Positions 42,679 through 55,119 of a stretch of DNA of 64,000 nucleotides are shown one piece after another. Every line of letters starts with the position of its first letter. Within the stretch, counting starts at the first letter, position 1. The DNA is from Perilla frutescens (Eukaryota > Streptophyta > Magnoliopsida > Lamiales > Lamiaceae), in NCBI GenBank assembly GCA_026008535.1, contig BRKX01000003.1, positions 64,443,001 through 64,507,000 of the forward strand. Reading direction: 5' to 3'. The notes beneath the pieces were generated by a model, which was not told where the DNA came from, ran no database searches, and worked only from the letters and a program-made list of their open reading frames with translations. Made by a program: the position numbers and the translations under genes.

Positions 42679-43141
42679 GGGTAAATTATAATTTAATTCT
42701 CAAATGTTGAATGTTATAATAAAAATAATCCAACTGTTTTAATTATTACAATTTAATTCACAATGTTTGGATGTTTTAACAAAAATAACACACCGTTTAG
42801 ATATTACAATTTAATTTTAAAAGTTCAGATATTCTACTCTAAATGACCCGATATTTTTGACAAAAATGCTCTTTCGTCAATTTCAGACAAATTTTCTCTA
42901 AAGTAAGTTAGACAGCCTATATAACGGAATCACATTTTTACCGAAAAAGTAATCAAAATTATATAATTTTTGCCGGAAAAAATGGATCATTTTTGAAAAA
43001 ACAATGAGAAATAAATTGTAATAATAAAACGGTATGTTATTTTTATTAAAACATCCAAACATGTAGAATTTAATTGTAATTTTAAAACATTTAATTATTT
43101 TTATTAAAACATTCAAAAACGAATTAAATTGTGATTAAGCC
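42679..43141. mobile_element. MITE with TA target duplication (463 bp)
   Basis: The left end GGGTAAATTATAATTTAATTC and, farther in, AATGTTATAATAAAAATAA match the reverse complement of the right end (GGCTTAATCACAATTTAATTC and GAATGTTTTAATAAAAATAA). TA flanks both sides (42677-42678 and 43142-43143). The interior repeats the TTTAATTGTAAT/ATTACAATTTAATT theme and has no coding content. Superfamily is open; TA duplication fits Mariner-like elements. Confidence 0.6.
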
Positions 43142-43158
43142 TATTCTATACCTGCATG

Positions 43159-44150
43159 CAGGGCCGTCTCCAGGATTTATGAGACCCTAACAACTATATA
43201 TCTATTTAACACAAATATTTTACTATATACTTATAGTTGATATTAAATGAAAAATAAAATAAAATATAATCAAAACCACGTACACCAATTCATCGACAAA
43301 TAATATTTTTGGAAAATAAACACTAACTAAGTTCACACTTTTCGCACTTTTCATTGTGCAAAAGTATAAATAAAAGTACTTTATTCAAGCTCAACTGCCA
43401 TTTTTTTCTCAATAGATAATATGGCCAAACCATTCAATCTATTTTGTGACATAATTGATCGAACATAATTCTTAATCAACTTTAACTTGGAGAAACTTCT
43501 TTCAACAGCTGGTATAGTCAATAATATTCTATACTACCCAAGCATTAGGAAATTCATGACGCAACTTTTTTGTTTACTCCAAAACTTCAATTGGCCGAGT
43601 TAATCCGCTTGAAAATGTTTTTCTCAACAACTGTAGTTCTGAAAATAAGGCATGCGCACAAATATCATAATTATCCTCATGTTTTAAAACATTCTCCAAT
43701 GTAGCACATGAACTTTTCAAACTTTCTTCATCTGCATCTTTCAACTGTTCCAAATTGAATAGAAATTCAAAAATTTCTTCATACTTTTTAAACTGCTCAA
43801 ATCTTGCTTTGAGTGAAGAAAGAAAATTATCAACTAACAACAGAAAATAATTGACTCAAAAATACTCTTCGGCCCCTTGTATTGGTTCATCATGTGCATT
43901 TTCATCAAAAAACTTTTTTTTTTATGACGAACACGAGTTTCATGGAATGTAACTTCAATATGCATTTCTGAAGCAATCTTTTTTGCTTCACTTTTTGCAG
44001 CTTCAAACCCGGTACTTCTATATTCTTCAAAGAATACAATCAAACATTGCAAGAGATCTCATAATGGTCTCTAGTCTTTCTTTTTTCTTTTCTTTTGAAC
44101 TTCCCGATTTAAATTTTTTTTTGCCTGTCATAATTCACCATGTGAATCTA
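43159..44150 (-). mobile_element. hAT transposon remnant
   Basis: The left edge CAGGGCCGTCTCCAGG has the CAGGG-type terminus of many plant hAT elements related to TTF/ZMYM1-type transposases, and the minus strand inside codes for the end of such a transposase. The right end and the amino-terminal zinc-finger part are missing, so no target duplication can be shown. Confidence 0.65.
43390..44060 (-). pseudogene. hAT transposase, carboxy-terminal part
   Basis: The minus strand encodes FEAAKSEAKKIASEMHIEV, FEQFKKYEEIFEFLFNLEQL and the conserved hAT dimerisation block IPAVERSFSKLKLIKNYVRS followed by LNGLAILSIEKKM (about 43400-43520). Frame changes lie near 43840 and 43540-43560, and a stop follows PNAWVV. 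The block is what lets hAT transposases pair. The protein start is absent. Confidence 0.8.
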
Positions 44151-44870
44151 AAAAAAATAAAATAAATATATCAAATACAATTCGTCAATACCCACAAAAT
44201 TTACTAGAATAGAACTATAGAAGAATAGAATACAATTCGTCAATTTGTATTTAAAATTAAATTTTCGATAGTATTACTGTAATATTAGTACTATTTTAAT
44301 GAATTGGGATTATTTTTGTAATTTAGGATTATATTCTATTTCCGCTGAAGAATCTGCACGTGTTTTTTCTTTCCTTCTCAATCTCTTTTCTTTACTTTAT
44401 CTCTTTCCTTTCTGATATCTATGTGTTGCTTAATATAATCGGATTTCAATTCTTCACAATCGATGTTCGCGCGATTGTTATTGATTTTTTCTAGAGATAT
44501 TTGTTCGTTATTTTTTTGATGAAGTCATCTGGTAAAATTTGAATATTTAGTTTATTTTTTTCAATTCGTGTTTAGCTGAGATCGTGAATGTTGATGATTT
44601 TATATAATTTTTTCACGATTAATTATATTTTTGATGGGAGATATGTAGATTCAAACTTAAAATCAATGATTTTCATGTAACGTCATATTTTTTGTAGTTG
44701 ATTACGTAGATCTTTTTCAAGTTTCATGATTAACAGATGTTTTCAATTCTTTGTGTTGTTATTAGTGTAGTTGAGTGTCAACACATATTATTAAATGTTC
44801 AGAATTATGTATTTTTGTCTATTGATTTCTGCAGATTGTATTTTTACATTATAATACACATCTTATTTTT
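44151..44870. other. AT-rich stretch, probably 5' part of the FAR1-type element
   Basis: No coding domain. The segment 44640-44860 (CATGATTAACAGATGTTTTC, GTCTATTGATTTCTGCAGATTG) is repeated in diverged form at 46930-47160, which suggests it is leader sequence of a repeated FAR1-type element. Confidence 0.5.
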
Positions 44871-44877
44871 CAAAATT

Positions 44878-45090
44878 CGTTAGCATTACAATACATCTTA
44901 TTAGCATTACAATGCGTCTTATTAGCATTACAAAAGTTCATATTAGCATTATAAAAATAATCTGTCAGCATTTTAAAAACAACGTGTTAATAGAGTATTG
45001 GCATGATGAACGATGTATTAGCATTACTATGAGTAGTTTTAGCATCAATATGATTAGTTTTAGCATTATCAAAGAAGATATTAGCATCAC
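44878..45090 (+). repeat. TTAGCATTACA short-motif array (copy A)
   Basis: Nine TTAGCAT-type units, including ATTAGCATTACAA and TTTTAGCAT variants, occur at roughly 15-30 base spacing just before the FAR1-type coding remnant. Similar motifs recur at 46380-46540, 47200-47260, 56549-56660 and 56850-57000. Confidence 0.85.
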
Positions 45091-45125
45091 TGTTTTTATA
45101 TTTTAATTTTTTATCTTATGTAATC

Positions 45126-46818
45126 TCCAGATTGTGTTGGCACAACTGTAGATATTTATCCTAGGTTGTCTGAATTTTATATACCTGATTGTGAATTATC
45201 TTTGAAGCTTGCATTGGGTAAAATTTTTCCTACTTTAGATGATGATATAGTGTTTTACAATGTGTATATTTCATCATGTGGATTTGATGTTCGTTTGTCT
45301 ACTACAAGAGGTTTAAAAATGGTACTATAGTTTGGAAGCATATTATGTGTAACTGTGAGGGATTTAAGAATACATCGATGAATTTTAGTGAAACTTCGAA
45401 AAAAAATGTCATCTACAATATTAGATTATTTAAAGAAAGACATTCACATTATCTTATTTTGGATACACATAAGGAGTTTATGAATTTGAATAGGAATTTA
45501 GATCCCGCGCACCAAAATTTTATTCTAAACAGTGCAGGGTAAAAATTGGACCTATTAAAACATTTAGATTATTTAAGGAAGTTGTTGGTGGATTTTCCAA
45601 TATCGGGTGTACAGTAGTTGATTTCAAAAACTTTAATTGAAATCTTAAATCGTATGTTGTTATTGTTGTTAATGCCCAAATGATGTTGGATAAAATGGGT
45701 AAAATGCGTGAACTCTGATCTACTTTCATATTTTTTAACAAATTGTATAAAAAAAAGAAAAAAGAAAAAAGAAAAGAACACATGAACCTAAATATCCCGG
45801 ATATCACAAGATGATAACTCAAGGGACCGAGGCCTCAATAAAATCCACATGAAAAACCCAAACTGGGAAAAATCATATAGGAAAAAGAGTACCCCTCTAA
45901 GAAAATCGAAAAAACCAGGACCAAAAAATCCTATCTAACAGCAATAGCAAAAACAACTGCCAAAAGTTCAAAATCGCCAATAGTTGTGAAAATCCATGCA
46001 AACGTGAGGAAGGGATTTTGGATGACTCCTCTATCCGCATTAATATTAAAATTACCCAGAATAATAAAATAACCGTAAAGAACCCTGAGTTCCAACCTTA
46101 GCTGTCTCTACTAAAAATATGAGAACGAGCCAAGAACAATCACAACAATTCCATCAAACATTCCCACAAATGAAATATGATCTACTTTCATATTTGATTA
46201 TGAAGTTAACAAGAATGATCAGTAAAATATCTGTTTTAGGCCGATCCTATCTCAAAAATGAACTTGCAGTTATTTTGAGAATGTTTTGTCATTTGATGCA
46301 ACATATAGAATTTACATGTTAGTCTATTTATTTGTTAACTATGCTTTGTTGTTTTAGAAGTTTCATTCTACAGTTTTAGCATTGGTTGTTGATTGTTTAA
46401 CACTGCTATTGATTTTGTTAGCATTAATTTTTTAATATTGATAGGTGATAATGTTAGCATTATTTATCTATTCACTTTTGCTAAATATTATTTTTTGCAT
46501 CCCTTACATTCATATTTAGCACTGTAGTTGTGTTTTATTAGAACCACTCTCTTGCTTAGTTATGGTAAAAAAATTGTAATAACAGAGATGTGTATTTTTT
46601 TATATTGGTAAATATTTAATGATTTTTGCACATTTTACTAGAAATAACAATCATGGAAAGTTGAGGTGCTTCCACTTGATGTTGTAAAGACTAAAAGTAG
46701 TGAAGTCGTCTAAAATAAATAAGAGAGACGATCGCTGAACACAAGAAAAAACATTAAAAGACTTGCAAAAACTGCAACCAGAAATGTAGTCACGATTCCA
46801 GGAACTATGTGAAGAAGT
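45126..46818 (+). pseudogene. FAR1/FHY3-type MULE transposase remnant (copy A)
   Basis: The plus strand encodes a FAR1 DNA-binding region: FYNVYISSCGFDVRLSTTRG (about 45255-45315), KHILC then EGFKN across frameshifts, and MNLNRNLDPAHQNFILNSAG (45480-45540). It continues with KTFRLFKEVVGGFSNIGCTV, then after an inserted 444-bp retroposon with FDYEVNKNDQ and VSFDATY-like text (46190-46310). The carboxy zinc knuckle CKNCNQKCSHDSRNY is near 46780. The transposase middle (about 46320-46640) is deleted or replaced by TTAGCAT-rich sequence. Many stops. FAR1/FHY3 proteins are domesticated MULE transposases; the repeat setting favours a transposon copy rather than a host regulator. Confidence 0.8.
45734..46177 (-). 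mobile_element. Non-LTR retroposed insert with 18-bp target duplication
   Basis: A 444-bp insertion interrupts the FAR1-type frame and is flanked by the identical 18-mer TGATCTACTTTCATATTT (45716-45733 and 46178-46195). In minus sense it ends in a CTTTT-rich tail near the left flank and contains GGGGTACTCTTTTTCC and TTTTTCCCAGTTTGGG, phrases common near the 3' ends of plant retroelement transcripts. Long exact duplications are the mark of target-primed reverse transcription, so a 5'-truncated LINE or a SINE is most likely. Removing it restores the flanking frame. Confidence 0.85.
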
Positions 46819-46839
46819 AAATTTTATACTAATCCTAAT

Positions 46840-47331
46840 ATAGTTTTTTGTATTGTTAGTGATTTTGTTTGATGCTAATATAGTATTTATCCTGAGATTT
46901 TTTTATTCGCTGTGTTTTAGATTTGTTCGATAATGTTGATGATTTCATTTTTTTTATTACAATGATTAGATGTGTTCGATCATGTAATATAATATATTTT
47001 TGGAAGTTCATAAGTTGAACTTTTCAATTTTCATAATCAACAAATGTTTTCAGTTTTTTTTCTATTTGTTTGCTGACGTATTTCAGTGCATTAACATATA
47101 TTTTTAGAGGCTCAGAATTTTATGTTTTGTCTATTGATTTTTGCAGATTGTGTTTTCTCATTATCATGTACATGTGTTTATATTTGTCAAAATTATTAGC
47201 ATTACAACATGTCTCATTAACATACAAACGTTATTATTAGCATTACGCAATTAGTTATTAGTATTGTAACAACAAATGAGTATTATAAAAATATCTTGTT
47301 AATAGATTATTGGCACAATGAACACATTATT
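46840..47331 (+). mobile_element. FAR1-type element copy B, left part
   Basis: This stretch repeats the leader-like sequence of 44640-45000 in diverged form (GTCTATTGATTTTTGCAGATTGTG, AACAAATGTTTTCAG, TTAGCATTACAACATGTCT). It is cut by the Copia element at 47332 and resumes at 56549 after the TTATT duplication. It lies directly after the end of copy A, giving a tandem arrangement. Confidence 0.6.
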
Positions 47332-48755
47332 TGTTGGAGTTTTTTGGAATTGAACCACCGCAGGATCTAATTGGATGTTCATTAATCCTAATGTCATGTA
47401 GATCATAAATTCATGCATCTCATATGTTTTAATTAACCGAGTTTAATTAACATGCACATCCGGTTTAAACGATTCTACTAAAGCGGAAACATAGAATCGA
47501 AAAACGACTTACAAATTAAACGACGGGTGGAGGACAAGATTAAAGGTATAATCTTGTTGTTGTGTATGATGATGATTGGCGCCCCACAGTGATATTCCAC
47601 TCCTTGATCTTCTGTTGTATTCCCGGACTGAATCTAGTTTCAGGGTGGGTTGAAATATACTAGATCGGTATGGAATCTGTGGAGATAAAGAGAACACAAG
47701 AGGAGCTGATTATTACTCTTAAAATTTCGTCCCCCACCTCCCTATTTATAGGGGAGGTGGTCAAAATTTCAGTGTCCCAACCCTACGGGGTTTGGGCCTC
47801 TATCCCTTTTTCTATCTCCAGTCCATTAAAGTCATATTGGGCTACAACATGGATCTAGAAGAATATTAAATTGGCCTGATAATTTATTTAATTTCCAATA
47901 TCCAATAAACTTAGGATATTATTAAATAAATTAAGTATTATTTTTATTCCACTAAAGAAATAATACTGACCTACCAATTTAATACATATTTCTGAATATG
48001 CTTTCTCCTTTAGTCCAGCTATTCCCCGCGTTTAAGATATAATGCCCATTAATTAATTATGTAAGCTTCTGACAGCTATAATTAATTAATATCTTATCCT
48101 TGAGTAGTACCACACAAGCTTTACTCATGCACGGAATAAATTCCATCTGCAGGGTTTCAGCATGAACTTGCATTTCCTCAAGGGGACACCATCAAACTGG
48201 CGCACCAGGACACGGTGCCCCTACATATTGCACAACCCATCATAACTGTAAATGTCACAACCCAAGATATCGAGATTATTGATCCTTATGAAAGAATCTC
48301 ACCCTTTGATAAATCAAAGCTGCAAACACTACACGTATATGTCTGCCAACACATAGGGGTTAAGAACCCGAACTCTGTGGATTCTTATTCTCTCATTTAA
48401 GGTCAGAATAGAGAATAGAATCCTAAGTAAATCCTCCTCAATACACTTGACCGTGTATTAGAATAATCAGGTAGTCAAGACAAACTAACTATCAGATTAT
48501 TCTACGGCGTACCGATAGCAGGTTCAGTGACATCTAAACCGTGAGCCTTTTAATGCATTACAAGGAACCGATGATATGATCTAACCATGTGTTTACCCAC
48601 ACCATATCATCTACAATGTAAGTATAGTGAACATGCATATAAATATAACAATTTAAATGCAAATAGTGACTGCAATTGTATTCATTCTATATCATCATAA
48701 AACCATTATTAATAATGTATACAAAAGACAGGTCTTCTAGTATACAAAACCAACA
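47332..48755 (-). repeat. Copia 3' LTR
   Basis: 1424 bp, starting TGTTGGAG and ending ACCAACA. The TATA box is the complement of TATTTATA at 47743-47750. The element polypurine tract is the complement of ATCTCCCACTTA (48756-48767). Confidence 0.95.
47743..47750 (-). promoter_or_regulatory. TATA box in Copia LTR
   Basis: The minus strand reads CCCCTATAAATAGGGAGG, a canonical TATA context. The same box is at 55531-55538 in the other LTR, where it would drive genomic RNA. Confidence 0.65.
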
Positions 48756-48830
48756 ATCTCCCACTTATACTTGAAGCATGTCTTTCAAATACAAAACAAA
48801 CTGGCTAACTCTCCAACTCTAACTAAAATC

Positions 48831-50520
48831 TCAAACGGCAACCCCGGGTCTGCATCTCACTCCCATTTTCTCCACGTGACCGTAGAAGGTCTTAGCCGGA
48901 AAGCTCTTCGTGAATGGATCAGCTAAATTGTCCACCGATGCAATCTTGACCACTGCCACATCTCCTCTCTTAACGATTTCTCGTATAAGATGGTACTTTT
49001 TCTCTATGTGTTTACTTGCCTTATGGGCTCTAGGTTCCTTCGAATTTGCCACTGCACCCGAGTTATCACAATATACCGTGATACTCTTAGGCAAATCAGG
49101 AACCACGCTCAAGTCCAACAAGAAGCTCTTGAGCTAGACGACCTCTTTTGCAGCCTCAGAGGCAGCTACATATTCGGCCTCCATGGTGGAATCCGCAATG
49201 CATTTTTGCTTTATGCTCCTCCATGCAATGGCTCCGCCTCCCAAGGTAAACACATAGCCTGAGGTAGATTTACTCTGATCTTTATCGGATTGAAAATCTG
49301 AGTCCGTGTAACCCAAAGGCACTAGACTATCAGAGCGGTACACTAGCATATAATCTCGAGTCCTTTTTAGGTACTTGAGTATATTCTTAACCGCAGTCCA
49401 GTGATCTTGTCCAGGGTTAGACTGATATCTGCTTACCATGCCGACTGCATAGCATATATCAGGTCTAGTGTATAGCATAGCATACATAAGGCTTCCCACA
49501 GCCGAAGCATATGGAACGCCCTTCATCTCATCTATCTCAGCCTGTGTGTGGGGACACATATCCTTGGATAGATGAATTCCATGCCTCAAAGGTATAAAAC
49601 CTTTCTTGGAATCCTGCATGTTAAACCTAGCTAGCACTGTGTCGATATATGTCGCCTGAGATAAGCACAACATCCTTTTCTGGCGATCTCGAATTATCTT
49701 GATGCCAAGGATGTGTCCGGCTTCTCCCAGATCTTTCATATCGAACTGCTTGGACAACCACACCCTTATGTTAGATAATACTTTCTTACTATTTCCAATA
49801 AGTAAGATATCATCAACATATAGCACAAGGAAAGCCGCCACGTTTCCGTCACTCTTCTTGTACACACAGCTCTCATCCGGACATTACACGAATCCATATG
49901 ATTGGATAACCTCGTCAAACCGGATGTTCCAAGACCTTGATGCCTGCTTAAGTCCATAAATGGATCTCTTAAGCTTGCAAACTAAGTGCTCTTGACCTTT
50001 AGCAATGAAACCCTCTGGTTGCTTCATGTGGATGTTTTCCTCAAGACTTCCATTCAGGAGAGCTGTCTTGACATCTATCTGCCAAATCTCATAATCCAAA
50101 TGAGCGGCAATAGACAAGAGAATCCGGATTGACTTAAGCATGGCTACCGGCGAAAAGGTTTCCTCATAATCGATCCCTTCTTTCCGAGTATACCCTTTCA
50201 CCACCAATCTTGCCTTGAAGGTTTCAACCTTTCCGTCAGCTCCTCTCTTGCGTTTGTAAACCCACTTACACCCAATGGGTTTTACCCCATCCTGTGGTTC
50301 CACAAGCTCCCAGACTTGATTGTGATCCATAGATCCAATCTCAGACTCCATTGCAATTTTCCAAGAGTCTGCATCTTTGTCTTGGATTGCTTCATCGTAG
50401 GTCCTGGGATCCAATTCATTTAGTCCTTCAGGGAAATCTAAAGATTCACCCAAACCAATTAATCTGTCAGGTTGGCGTACAACCCTCCCACTGCGATGAG
50501 GCAGTTCCTGTACTTCTATG
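48831..50520 (-). pseudogene. Copia reverse transcriptase and RNase H (three stops)
   Basis: RT blocks on the minus strand: CKWVYKRKRGADGKVETFKA (near 50240), FSPVAMLKSIRILLS, WQIDVKTALLNGSLEE, CKLKRSIYGLKQASR and the intact active site VLYVDDILLIGN (near 49805). RNase H shows GYTDSDFQSDKDQSKSTSGY (near 49270), STMEAEYVAASEAAKE and, after a stop, ITVYCDNSGAVANSKEP (near 49070). It ends RCRPGVAV at 48831. Stops: TAA at 50526-50528 upstream of RT, TAA at 49884-49886 and TAG at 49134-49136, the last where Trp is usual. The enzyme makes the cDNA inside the particle. Confidence 0.92.
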
Positions 50521-50525
50521 ACACG

Positions 50526-52259
50526 TTATGCAGTAAATTGTGGTTCCTCTTCTTGTACTGTTGGTGTCAGATTCAAATTTTCCCCTCGAAGTTCCTCGAG
50601 TACTATCTCACTTCTTGGCTTATGATTTATTACATAGTCTTCCTCTAAGAATCGAGCATTGGTACTCACAATGATCTTCTGATCCTTAGGACTATAAAAT
50701 AAACCACCTTTCGTTCCTTTGGGATATCCAACAAACAGTCTAATATCCGTACGTGGTGCCAGCTTATCAGCTTCCTTATCCAGCACATGTGTTGGACTAC
50801 CCCAAATCCGAAAATGTCCAAGACTGGGCTTTCGTCCAGTCCAAATTTCTATGGGCGTAGATGAGACTGATTTTGATGGAACCACATTTAGAATATAGGC
50901 TGCCGTTTTCAGGGCATATCCCCAGAATGAAATAGGCAGATTTGAATAGCTCATCATCGATCTAACCATCTCTAACAATGTTCTGTTCCTTCTCTCCGCC
51001 ACGCCGTTCTGCTGTGGCGTTCCTGGCGCAGTCAACTAGGATGTAATCCCATTCTCTGCTAAGTAGTCCCTAAATTCATTCGAGAGGTACTCACCACCAC
51101 GATCAGACCGTAGTGATTTGATACTTTTACCTGTACGTTTTTCCACTTCCGCTCTGAATTCTTTGAAAGTCTCAAAGGATTCTGACTTGCGGCGTAATAG
51201 GTATATGTATCCATACCTTGAGTAATCATCAATGAACGTGATGAAATACTCGTACCCTCTTCTAGCCTGAACTGACATAGGGCCACATAAGTCAGAGTGA
51301 ATCAAATCTAGTACCTCTTCAGATCTATTCTCTTTATCCTTAAAGGGTCGCTTGGTCATTTTACCTTCCAAACAGGATTCACGCAAAGGGAACGATTCTA
51401 GGACCAATGAAGACAAGGGCCCATCGTTTACTAGTCTTTGTATCCGTTTAAGGTTAATATGGCCGAGCTTAAGATGCCAAAGATAAGTTTGATTCATTTT
51501 CGAAGGTTCTTTTCGTTTGTTAGGGTTTATGACCGATGTATTCAGTAAATGCATTTGCGTAGTGTTTTGCATAGGATTAAGTAAATAAAGATGTCCATCC
51601 AATGTGCCAGAACATATAAAATGTTTATCACTAAAGATAACAACCTTGTTATCAAAAGAAACAGAATATCTATCCATAAAAAGTTTAGAAACTGAAATCA
51701 AGTTTCGCCTAAAACCAGGCACATAAAGACAATCCTTTAAAACTAATATCCTATCACTACTAAAAGATAAGGTTACGTCTCCCACTGCAACTGCCGCCAC
51801 TTTTGTAGCATTGCCCATGTAGACTGAAATCTCTCCATCACTCAGCTGTCTTTTTACCAGGAACCCCTGTAAAGACATGCAAACATGATCAGTAGCTCCA
51901 GTATCTACTACCCATGACTGAGTAGAACAAGTAGTTAAACATGTTTCAACGACGAGAGATTGAGACGTACCCTTTTTCTTCTTCTTGTTAGGACAATCCG
52001 CCTTCCAGTGACCTGGCTGGCCGCACTTGAAACATTTTGTCTTTGACTTAAATTCCTCGGGAGGAATCTTAGTCTTAGACTTCTTCACCTTAGGCGCCCC
52101 CTCTGCAGCTTTCTTGGGTGCGTTTTTCTTCTTCCTTTTAGTACCGGAAGAAGGCGCCCTATTTTCAGCTAGGTGTGCCTCCGGATTTCCTTTTTGAAGT
52201 AACTCAGCCGCCTGAAGATCCATGAGCAGTTCAGTCTGGCTGACATCCCTTTTAATCAT
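50526..52259 (-). pseudogene. Copia gag zinc knuckle, protease and integrase (one internal stop)
   Basis: From 52259 the minus strand reads a basic Lys-rich segment, the zinc knuckle CFKCGQPGHWKADC (near 52030) and the protease block WVVDTGATDHVCMS (near 51910), catalytic Asp kept. The pre-integrase block is HLKLGHINLKRIQRLV (near 51450). The integrase core has DLIHSDLCGPM, ITFIDDYSRYGYIYLL and SLRSDRGGEYLSNEF (two Asp), and after the stop GTPQQNGVAERRNRTLLEM (Glu, near 51000). The TAG at 51036-51038 lies between the second Asp and the Glu. No other stop occurs until 50526. Confidence 0.92.
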
Positions 52260-52261
52260 GT

Positions 52262-52813
52262 TAAAGTTCAGCCTGAACTGCTCAAACCTCGAGGACAGGC
52301 TATGAAGAACAATGTCGATTTGAGAATCGCCATCCAGCTCTCCACCAAGGTCTCGATCTCAGCCAGATACCCCATCATCGTTAGAACGTGATCCCTAACA
52401 GGTGTGGAGTCAGACATTCTCGCATCCATTAGTTTCTTCATCTCCAAATGGCGTGCCGAGTGGTTCTGATGACCGAAGAGCTGCCTAAGGTTGTACATGA
52501 TATCATAAGCGGTTTTCATAGGTTCATGCTGATGTTGCAACACATTCGACATAGATGCCAGAATTTAACAGCGCGCCACCTCATTGGACCTAACCCACTT
52601 ATCATATGCAACCTTTTGGGCTTCGTCAGAACCCTCATCTGGCTTCTGAGGACATACTTCTTCAAGTATGAACTTGTGTCCTTCCGCAGTGAGAACAAGA
52701 TTAAGGTTTCGAATCCAATCATTGTAATTTTCACCGATTAACTTGTTTTCTTTGAGAATAGTGGACAGGTTGGAGAGTGCCATGATGATATAGAATAACT
52801 GAAAAGTAAACAT
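52262..52813 (-). pseudogene. Copia gag, amino part (frameshifted)
   Basis: The minus strand encodes LKENKLIGENYNDWIRNLNL and EVCPQKPDEGSDEAQKVAYD (from 52813, internal MALSNLS start near 52783). After a frameshift near 52560 it reads TAYDIMYNLRQLFGHQNHSA and VRDHVLTMMGYLAEIE. Another frameshift near 52260-52270 separates it from the zinc-knuckle frame. The blocks are typical of the UBN2-type gag of plant Copia elements. Confidence 0.85.
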
Positions 52814-55100
52814 GCAGTACAGTCACAAACTTTAGGATACTCACATATAATCGTATACCTCAAAAAATTATATGTAATCCACCGACATTTTAAAAAATGT
52901 TTCTTATAAGCCACGTTAGTGTGGACGTTTATAAAATTCATCCTTAAACAGGTAAAACCACCTTTAATTTACCTCTAGTCAAATTTCCTTATGATAAGTA
53001 AATTAATAGTTGGAAATAACCACGGTCGTGTAACCTTCTAATTAATAAGCCACGTTAGTGTGGACGTTTATTAATAAATTACACCTAAGTGTGAACACCA
53101 TCATCTTAGCACCAAGTCCACTATTTCGAACTCCCTGCTCCAGTTGGAGGAGTCAGTTTGTTCTAGTAGTGTTCTACAGCTATCTTGATAAAGAAGTTTA
53201 ATTTCTAGAGATAACAGTGATATAACACATCCGTTATGGAGGAAGACCTATTGTCAACTCGCATGTCTATCACATCTCAATTAAACCAGATTAATAGAGA
53301 CCGTTTGAGATTTCTACATACTTTGGTATGAATCTCTCCCACTTAGTTATTTAAGATTGATGTTTCATTTTATCCCATTGTAAAACATGCAAACATCACA
53401 TAAAATGATAAAACACCATTGCATGCTTCAAACAACATAATAAGCAATAATAATAAAAACCAACTATCATGGCTTATATCTCATGTTGCTGAATGAGATA
53501 AAACTGGAAAGTCAGCTCCGGAAACTCGGGCATGGCCACCGCCCTTAACACTGCGCCTCGCCGAAAACCTAGCTCCAATTAGGATTTCGGGACGTGAATC
53601 AGTGATACTTCCTTTCTTGAGCTGTACTACTCTCCTTCTTTGAGTTGATCTTCAAACTTTATTCAATATAGAATATCTATTCCTTAGGGGAAAAAACTAA
53701 TATATCTAGAATAAAATTACAACTCAATAACTTGGTCTAATGGTTTTATTTCTATTACATTAAAACAACATAAAATAAAATCTAGACCTAATCCATGGAT
53801 TTTCTCATGGATTAAAATCACGTAGCCAAACCGGCATACGGCCCATCATACATCCAACATAAATTAAAACATACATCACATAATTAAGGAGCCATGATAG
53901 TCGGTAACCCTGCAAACAAGTCAGTCTACAAATCCAACAATCACAATTACATGATTAGCATAAAATAACATATGATATTCAAACATGACAAATTAAATAA
54001 TATTCTAATTTTACAATTAATTAAATTAATTAATTCGATATTATCCACAAAATAAAAATTGGAAATTAAAATAATTATCCACCAATTTAAATCTTGTTAA
54101 ATTTCGAAAATATATCTTAAAATAAATCTGGAAATTATTTATAATTATCCACCAAATTTATTTAATATTTTCTAACCACCCTAATTAAATAATAATTGGA
54201 TATATTGATATAAATCAAAAATCTAATCCAAATATTATCCATAAGAATCTAAATCTTCAAGGATAAAGTTTGGAGATTTGATTCCAATCCAAAATCTTCC
54301 AAAACTTATCCAAATTTAAAATCTTATCACAATTGGATTTTGATAATTATTTGTATATATCCAAAATTACCTTATCCAATTTTAAACCCATAGTTTTTGA
54401 AAATATCCATAAATTAAATTTGGAAATTTGATCCACTTCAAATTCTTCCAAATTTAAAATTATATTTTCAAAACTATCTAGATTAAAATCAGGTAAATTA
54501 AGATATACATCAAATAATATCAAATCTTAATCCAACACCCAAATTTTCGAAACCACATACTAGATAAATCTGAAAATTTGATTTTCATCAAAATCTTCTC
54601 CAATTTTATCTAACATGACCGAAAATTTAACACCAAAAATTAGGGAACTTAAGACATCAAATTTTCGAAAATTTGATGCTCTAAATTTTCGACCATTAAG
54701 CCTATTAAATCTGGAAATTTTGACTTAACAAAAATCTATTCCAAATCTAATAATTCTATGGACGAAAATTACATAGATTAACACAAATTCGAATTTTTGA
54801 TTAATATCAAAATTGCATCCGAATTTGAATCTATAAAATTTCAAAACCTACACTAATTAAATCTGGAAATATTGAAAACATCAAAAACCATTCCAAATCT
54901 AATTAGGTATGGATCAAAAATCACAGTGTTCTCCAAAACTTGAATTTTCGAAATACATCAAAAATTCATCCAAGTTTAAACACACAAAAAATCGAAATAC
55001 ATACACATTTAAATCTGAAAATTTAAGCACCATAAATTTATCATCAAATTTAAACATGTATCTCGAATTTATCCTAGGATTAAATCTAGAACAGTGCCAA
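52814..55100 (-). other. Long AT-rich Copia leader with degenerate short repeats
   Basis: About 2.3 kb between the primer site and gag without coding sequence. From about 54000 to 55080 it repeats a loose theme of AAATCTGGAAATTTGAT, CATCAAAATCTTCC and TCCAAATCTAAT-type phrases at irregular 60-120 base intervals. The phrase AAGCCACGTTAGTGTGGACG occurs twice (about 52910 and 53050). Confidence 0.7.
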
Positions 55101-55118
55101 AACCTGCTTTGATATCAG
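55101..55118 (-). promoter_or_regulatory. Copia primer-binding site
   Basis: The minus strand at the LTR edge reads CTGATATCAAAGCAGG, a two-mismatch form of the initiator-Met tRNA complement TGGTATCAGAGCAGG. Confidence 0.75.
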
Positions 55119-55119
55119 T

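Noticed and set aside
47670..47858. Identical 62-residue frames at 47670-47858 and 55458-55646, and near-identical 61-residue frames at 48215-48400 and 56003-56188
   Set aside because: They are identical because they lie in the two LTRs of a young Copia. There is no recognisable domain, and element coding is on the other strand.
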